64,000 nt of DNA. Origin: Nocardioides sp. CER19 (GTDB taxonomy: Bacteria; Actinomycetota; Actinomycetes; Propionibacteriales; Nocardioidaceae). The notes under the pieces are model-generated. The model made no database searches, was not told the origin of the DNA, and saw nothing but the letters and a program-made list of their open reading frames with translations. Every line of letters starts with the position of its first letter. Position 1 is the stretch's first letter. The DNA is taken from contig NZ_JARVWS010000002.1 of NCBI RefSeq assembly GCF_029846275.1, positions 1,364,001 through 1,428,000 on the forward strand. Reading direction: 5' to 3'. The position numbers and the translations under genes are program-made. Shown here one piece after another: positions 60,679-64,000 of the stretch.

Positions 60679-61475
60679 TGTGCCGTCTTCGCCCAGCACA
60701 CCGACTTGCGGTTGCCGGCCTTCCACTCGGGGGCGTGGAACCACGTGTAGGCGTAGTCGTAGTCGGTCGGGTAGCCGAGCCAGGCCGCGACCGACGACGC
60801 ACAGAAGCTCTTGCTCTTCTTCGCCACCGCGGCGTCGCCGGGGTAGGGGTCGTCCGGCTCGCCGACCTTGATGACGGTCACCGCGCGCCAGCTGTGCTGC
60901 TGCGAGCAGGGCAGCTTGGCACCGTGGTCGGGGTCGGTGCCCCGCGCGCAGGTCATCCAGTGGTCGTCAGGCTGCGTGGCCATCAGGTCCTTGGTCGTGG
61001 TCGGCAGGTCGAGGTAGACCCGCGAGCCGGCCCCGCCGCCGATGACGTCGCACCGGTACCAGCGCGCGCCGTCGTCCCACGCCTTCTGGGACGGCCGGAA
61101 CCACACCCAGCTCAGGATCGCCCGCATGACGACGCTGTCGGTGGCGCCGAGGTGCCGGGTCAGGGCCGAGCCGCACGCGCGGTAGGCCCACACCTCCAGG
61201 TCCGGTTCGTGGTAGTCGGCGTCCTTGAACTCCGCGGGAAGCTCGCCGGAGGCGAAGGTCTCCGCGTTGTGCGGCTCGGTGCAGGGCCGCAGCTTGCCCG
61301 CGTTCGTCGGAGCGGCGATGTCGCTGCGCCGGAGGTTGCGGCACGCGCCGACCGTCGGCACCTTCTTCGAGTCGACCTGTGCTGGGTCAGCTCCCGCGGG
61401 GACGTCCTTCCCGCCGCAGCCTGCGACGAGCGTCAGCGGGAGGAGCAGCGAGAGCAGGAGCAGGGCGGGGCGCAC
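60675..61475 (-). CDS. septum-formation-family lipoprotein (first copy)
   Basis: The 266-residue product has a signal peptide with lipobox VAGC (Cys20), then a domain with the same pattern as the next gene: CRNLRRSDI, CTEPHNAETFASGELP, RWYRCDVIGGG, LPCSQQHSWRAVTVIKVG and a terminal SVCWAKT. The two are tandem duplicates sharing low overall identity but the same cysteine spacing. The GTG start has TAGCAT eight bases ahead. They form a two-gene operon. Confidence 0.8.
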   Translation of the reverse strand: MRPALLLLSLLLPLTLVAGCGGKDVPAGADPAQVDSKKVPTVGACRNLRRSDIAAPTNAGKLRPCTEPHNAETFASGELPAEFKDADYHEPDLEVWAYRACGSALTRHLGATDSVVMRAILSWVWFRPSQKAWDDGARWYRCDVIGGGAGSRVYLDLPTTTKDLMATQPDDHWMTCARGTDPDHGAKLPCSQQHSWRAVTVIKVGEPDDPYPGDAAVAKKSKSFCASSVAAWLGYPTDYDYAYTWFHAPEWKAGNRKSVCWAKTAQ

Positions 61476-61483
61476 GGCGGTCG

Positions 61484-61489
61484 ATGCTA
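61484..61489 (-). promoter_or_regulatory. -10 box of the septum-formation lipoprotein pair
   Basis: On the minus strand TAGCAT is followed by eight bases and the GTG at 61475. Confidence 0.5.
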
Positions 61490-61531
61490 TCCGGGCACCC
61501 CAGCCCGCACCGCTTCAGCGCGTCGGCCGAG

Positions 61532-62404
61532 TCAGGTGATCGCACCCCGGAGGTCGCGGAGGATGCGCGCGAGCAGCCGCGAGACCTGCATCTGGGTCAC
61601 GCCGAGCTCCTCGCCGATCTGCTCCTGGGTCTGCTCCTCGAAGAACCGCAGGTAGAGGATCCGGCGATCCCGCGAGGGGAGCGACCTGACCGCGGGGCCG
61701 AGCGTCGCACGGGCGTCGGCCGCCGCGAGCTGGTCGGTCCCGGCCTCCTCGGTGGCCTGGTCGGGGATGAGGTCGCCGAGCGTCGCCGCCGCCTCCGGCC
61801 CCACGGGCTGGTCCAGCGAGGTGGGCTGGAAGCACCCGAACGCGGTCATCGCGTCGGCGTACTCCGTGTCCGTGATCCCGAGCTGTTCCTGCACCTCGGT
61901 GTCCGACGGCTCGCGGCCCAGGGCCTGGGTCAGCTCGGCGATGCAGCCGCTCACCTGCCACTGCAGCTCCTGCACGCGCCGGGGCGGGCGCACGGTCCAG
62001 CCGTGGTCGCGGAAGTGCCGCTGCAGCTCGCCCCGGATCGTCGGCACCGCATAGGTGAGCAGCGGCTTGCCATGTGAGGAGTCCCAGCGGTTGACGGCCT
62101 TGACCAGGCCCTCGTACGCCGCCTGCTGCAGGTCCTCGATCGGCACGCCGCGCCGGCGGTACCGCGAGGCCACGGCGTCGGCGACGCCGCGGTTGAGGAG
62201 GATGACCTCGTCCAGCAGGCGCTGCCGGACGAGCTCGTCGTCGGTGCGGTCCGCGAGCGCGAGCAGCCCCTCCGTGGTGTCGGCGCGCTCCGCGCGGGTG
62301 ACGCCGGCGTCGCCGTCGGGCAGGCCTCGTCGCGGCCGGGGCATGTCTTGATGTCCGGCCGGAGCCGTCGCTGTGGGCAGGGTCGAGCGTGCGGTTGCTG
62401 CCAT
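61532..62404 (-). CDS. RNA polymerase sigma factor, SigB/SigF/SigG type
   Basis: This 290-residue sigma factor has region 2 (GVPIEDLQQAAYEGLVKAVNRWD and LLTYAVPTIRGELQRHFRDHGW), region 3 (WQVSGCIAELTQALGREPSDTEVQEQLG) and region 4 (LPSRDRRILYLRFFEEQTQEQIGEELGVTQMQVSRLLARIL). This is the stress-response group 3 type. An N-terminal tail of about 40 residues is extra. No anti-sigma factor gene is adjacent, unlike most sigF operons, so its control is not visible. GGAGG precedes the ATG. Confidence 0.92.
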   Translation of the reverse strand: MAATARSTLPTATAPAGHQDMPRPRRGLPDGDAGVTRAERADTTEGLLALADRTDDELVRQRLLDEVILLNRGVADAVASRYRRRGVPIEDLQQAAYEGLVKAVNRWDSSHGKPLLTYAVPTIRGELQRHFRDHGWTVRPPRRVQELQWQVSGCIAELTQALGREPSDTEVQEQLGITDTEYADAMTAFGCFQPTSLDQPVGPEAAATLGDLIPDQATEEAGTDQLAAADARATLGPAVRSLPSRDRRILYLRFFEEQTQEQIGEELGVTQMQVSRLLARILRDLRGAIT

Positions 62405-62447
62405 CTCCAGCCTCCATCCCGAGCGTGGTGGTGGTTGCAGGTGCCGG

Positions 62448-62945
62448 CTATGAACCTAGCAGCGCCGCCAGCGTCGCGCCGAGGTCGTACGCCGCCTCGT
62501 CGTGTCGTTCGCCGACGTCGCCGAGCACCTCGAGCACCGGCGCGGACTGCGTCCAGCCGAGTGCGCCGACGATGGAGAGGACCGAGCGCACGGCCCCGGT
62601 CGTGTCGTAGCGCCCGTGCACCCAGAGCCCGAACGGGCGGCGTGCGGTCGGGCTCTCGGAACCCCCGGCCGGGCCGCCGCCGGAGTCGTCCAGGGTGCCG
62701 CCGACCTGCAGGAACGTGGTGTCGAAGAAGTGCTTGAGGGCACCGCTCATGTAGCCGAAGTGGGCGGCCGTGCCGAGCAGGTAGCCGTCGGCGGCGAGGA
62801 CGTCGTCGGCGGTCGCGTCGAGCGGGTTCCGCTCGACGACCTCGACGCCGGTGATCTCCGGGTCGTGCGCGCCGGCGAGGACCGCCTGCGTCAGGCGCTG
62901 CAGCGATCTCGACGGCGAGTTCTGGACCACGAGGAGTCGGGCCAC
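62448..62945 (-). CDS. flavodoxin-like NAD(P)H/quinone reductase
   Basis: This 165-residue protein has a flavodoxin fold: MARLLVVQNSPSRSLQRLTQAVLAG with the phosphate-binding loop, GYLLGTAAHFGYMSGALKHFFD and GLWVHGRYDTTGA. It probably binds FMN and reduces quinones, as in the WrbA/Lot6 group. It starts with a GTG nine bases after the stop of the PPOX gene, so the two form an operon. Confidence 0.82.
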   Translation of the reverse strand: MARLLVVQNSPSRSLQRLTQAVLAGAHDPEITGVEVVERNPLDATADDVLAADGYLLGTAAHFGYMSGALKHFFDTTFLQVGGTLDDSGGGPAGGSESPTARRPFGLWVHGRYDTTGAVRSVLSIVGALGWTQSAPVLEVLGDVGERHDEAAYDLGATLAALLGS

Positions 62946-62954
62946 CGATGAACC

Positions 62955-63353
62955 TCAGTCGCCGGAGATCAGGCGCCGCCCGTGGATCTCGGTCGGGGCC
63001 AGCTCGATCCACAGCGGTCGCGGGCCGGACGCCCAGGTGTGGAGCTTCAGGACGTCCTCCGGCACCTCCTCGCGGTGCCAGTGGACGTGGGCGACGCCAC
63101 GCAGCTGAACGCTCCACCCGAGCTTGCTCTCCGCGTCGACCTCGTCGACCAGGACGGCGATCATCTCGTCGTCCACCTCACGGACGAGCGAGGAGTAGGC
63201 CGACGTACGGAACCAGAGTGTGTGGTCGTGGATGACGTGGTTGACCGGGATCACGACCGGCCCCGAGCCCGTCGACCATGCGACCCGGCAGAGCGGCTGG
63301 CTGGCCGCCAGCCCCCAGCTCTCGTCGCTCTGCAGCTCCACGAGCTCCACCAT
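62955..63353 (-). CDS. pyridoxamine 5'-phosphate oxidase-family protein
   Basis: The 132-residue protein is a small split barrel: CRVAWSTGSGPVVIPVNHVIHDHTLWFRTS, then VDEVDAESKLGWSVQLRGVAHV. It likely binds FMN or F420; the substrate is unknown. The frame is open to 63416, but the ATG at 63353 is chosen because GGAAGGGGG lies about six bases ahead. It forms an operon with the flavodoxin-like gene and diverges from leuA. Confidence 0.82.
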   Translation of the reverse strand: MVELVELQSDESWGLAASQPLCRVAWSTGSGPVVIPVNHVIHDHTLWFRTSAYSSLVREVDDEMIAVLVDEVDAESKLGWSVQLRGVAHVHWHREEVPEDVLKLHTWASGPRPLWIELAPTEIHGRRLISGD

Positions 63354-63449
63354 CACGGCCCCCTTCCTCGGGTGTGCGACCACGGTCGGTCCGGTGTCCC
63401 GGACGGTCTCAGTCAATCAGGCCCGGGACCGGGCCGTCACGAGGTGCTG

Positions 63450-63455
63450 TATCGT
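63450..63455 (+). promoter_or_regulatory. -10 box of the leuA leader transcript
   Basis: TATCGT lies ten bases before the leader-peptide ATG, so the 5' leader would be only about three bases. No clear -35 box is visible. Confidence 0.5.
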
Positions 63456-63465
63456 GAGCCGCATC

Positions 63466-63491
63466 ATGACGCGCAGCCTCCTCCTTAGCTG

Positions 63492-63507
<16 letters not shown>
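63466..63507 (+). CDS. leucine leader peptide of leuA (13 aa)
   Basis: The short frame encodes M-T-R-S-L-L-L-S-C-R-S-G-A, with three consecutive Leu codons (CTC CTC CTT) at 63478-63486. Its end lies in the 5' arm of a strong hairpin, and leuA begins 75 bases after its stop. It is the counterpart of the leuS leader peptide at 1663. The role is to sense charged leucyl-tRNA by ribosome stalling. Confidence 0.82.

Positions 63508-64000
<493 letters not shown>

Overview
The window is high-GC DNA packed with genes on both strands. It has the look of an actinobacterium, most likely Nocardioides or another Nocardioidaceae. The clues are the gene order (leuS, comEA-comEC-holA-rpsT, lepA, hemW, hrcA-dnaJ-rsmE, HIT-phoH-ybeY-CorC-era), many GTG starts, many start codons only 5-8 bases after a TANNNT box (leaderless transcripts), a SigR-type promoter, a B. 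subtilis/mycobacterial-type LexA box and a Nocardioides-like palindromic repeat. The species assignment is an inference. No rRNA, tRNA, insertion sequence, prophage or CRISPR array was found.

Layout. 1-4.6 kb: a cut-off SDR gene with a zinc ribbon, thioredoxin behind a SigR-like promoter, and leuS behind a leucine leader peptide and intrinsic terminator. 4.6-10.3 kb: degV, comEA, comEC and holA, then rpsT convergent across a strong terminator. 10.4-16.5 kb: a kinase-like protein, a Tat-exported PhoD-like enzyme, a lipoprotein, lepA and a GNAT. 16.5-22.8 kb: an MFS exporter divergent from an HxlR regulator, a cupin, an APH(6)-like kinase, a MOSC protein and a long-chain acyl-CoA synthetase. 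22.8-28.6 kb: the SOS mutasome imuA'-imuB-dnaE2 under a perfect LexA box, with repeat-derived sequence read in frame inside both imuB and dnaE2. 28.6-36.8 kb: a serine hydrolase, hemW, PspC, DUF3097, an MBL hydrolase, then hrcA-dnaJ-rsmE with a CIRCE operator. 36.9-42 kb: an accessory stretch with VOC, DUF222/HNH, nitroreductase, several small proteins (one with a tandem-repeat signal peptide), a winged-helix protein and a lipoprotein.

42-52.5 kb: HIT, phoH, ybeY, a CorC-like protein and a degenerate cytidine deaminase-like protein. About 6 kb of extra genes then precede era: a YkgJ/pentapeptide protein, small proteins, a chorismate mutase, a tmsA-tmsB pair for 10-methyl fatty acids, a PPOX protein and a siderophore-interacting protein. 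52.5-63.4 kb: an MDR oxidoreductase, a second MFS exporter, a CorA transporter, a DAO oxidoreductase with a pentanucleotide repeat in its promoter, a secreted Rpf-like protein under a c-di-AMP riboswitch, an acyl-CoA dehydrogenase/GNAT pair, two septum-formation lipoproteins, a SigB/F-type sigma factor, a flavodoxin-like protein and a second PPOX protein. The right edge cuts leuA, which also has a Leu-Leu-Leu leader peptide.

The main points of interest are three. Two leucine leader peptides, with different downstream RNA architectures, stand before leuS and leuA. Palindromic repeats have been captured in frame in the mutagenesis polymerase operon. Two short tandem repeats sit where length change would alter expression or export. 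No wholly new multi-gene system was identified with confidence.
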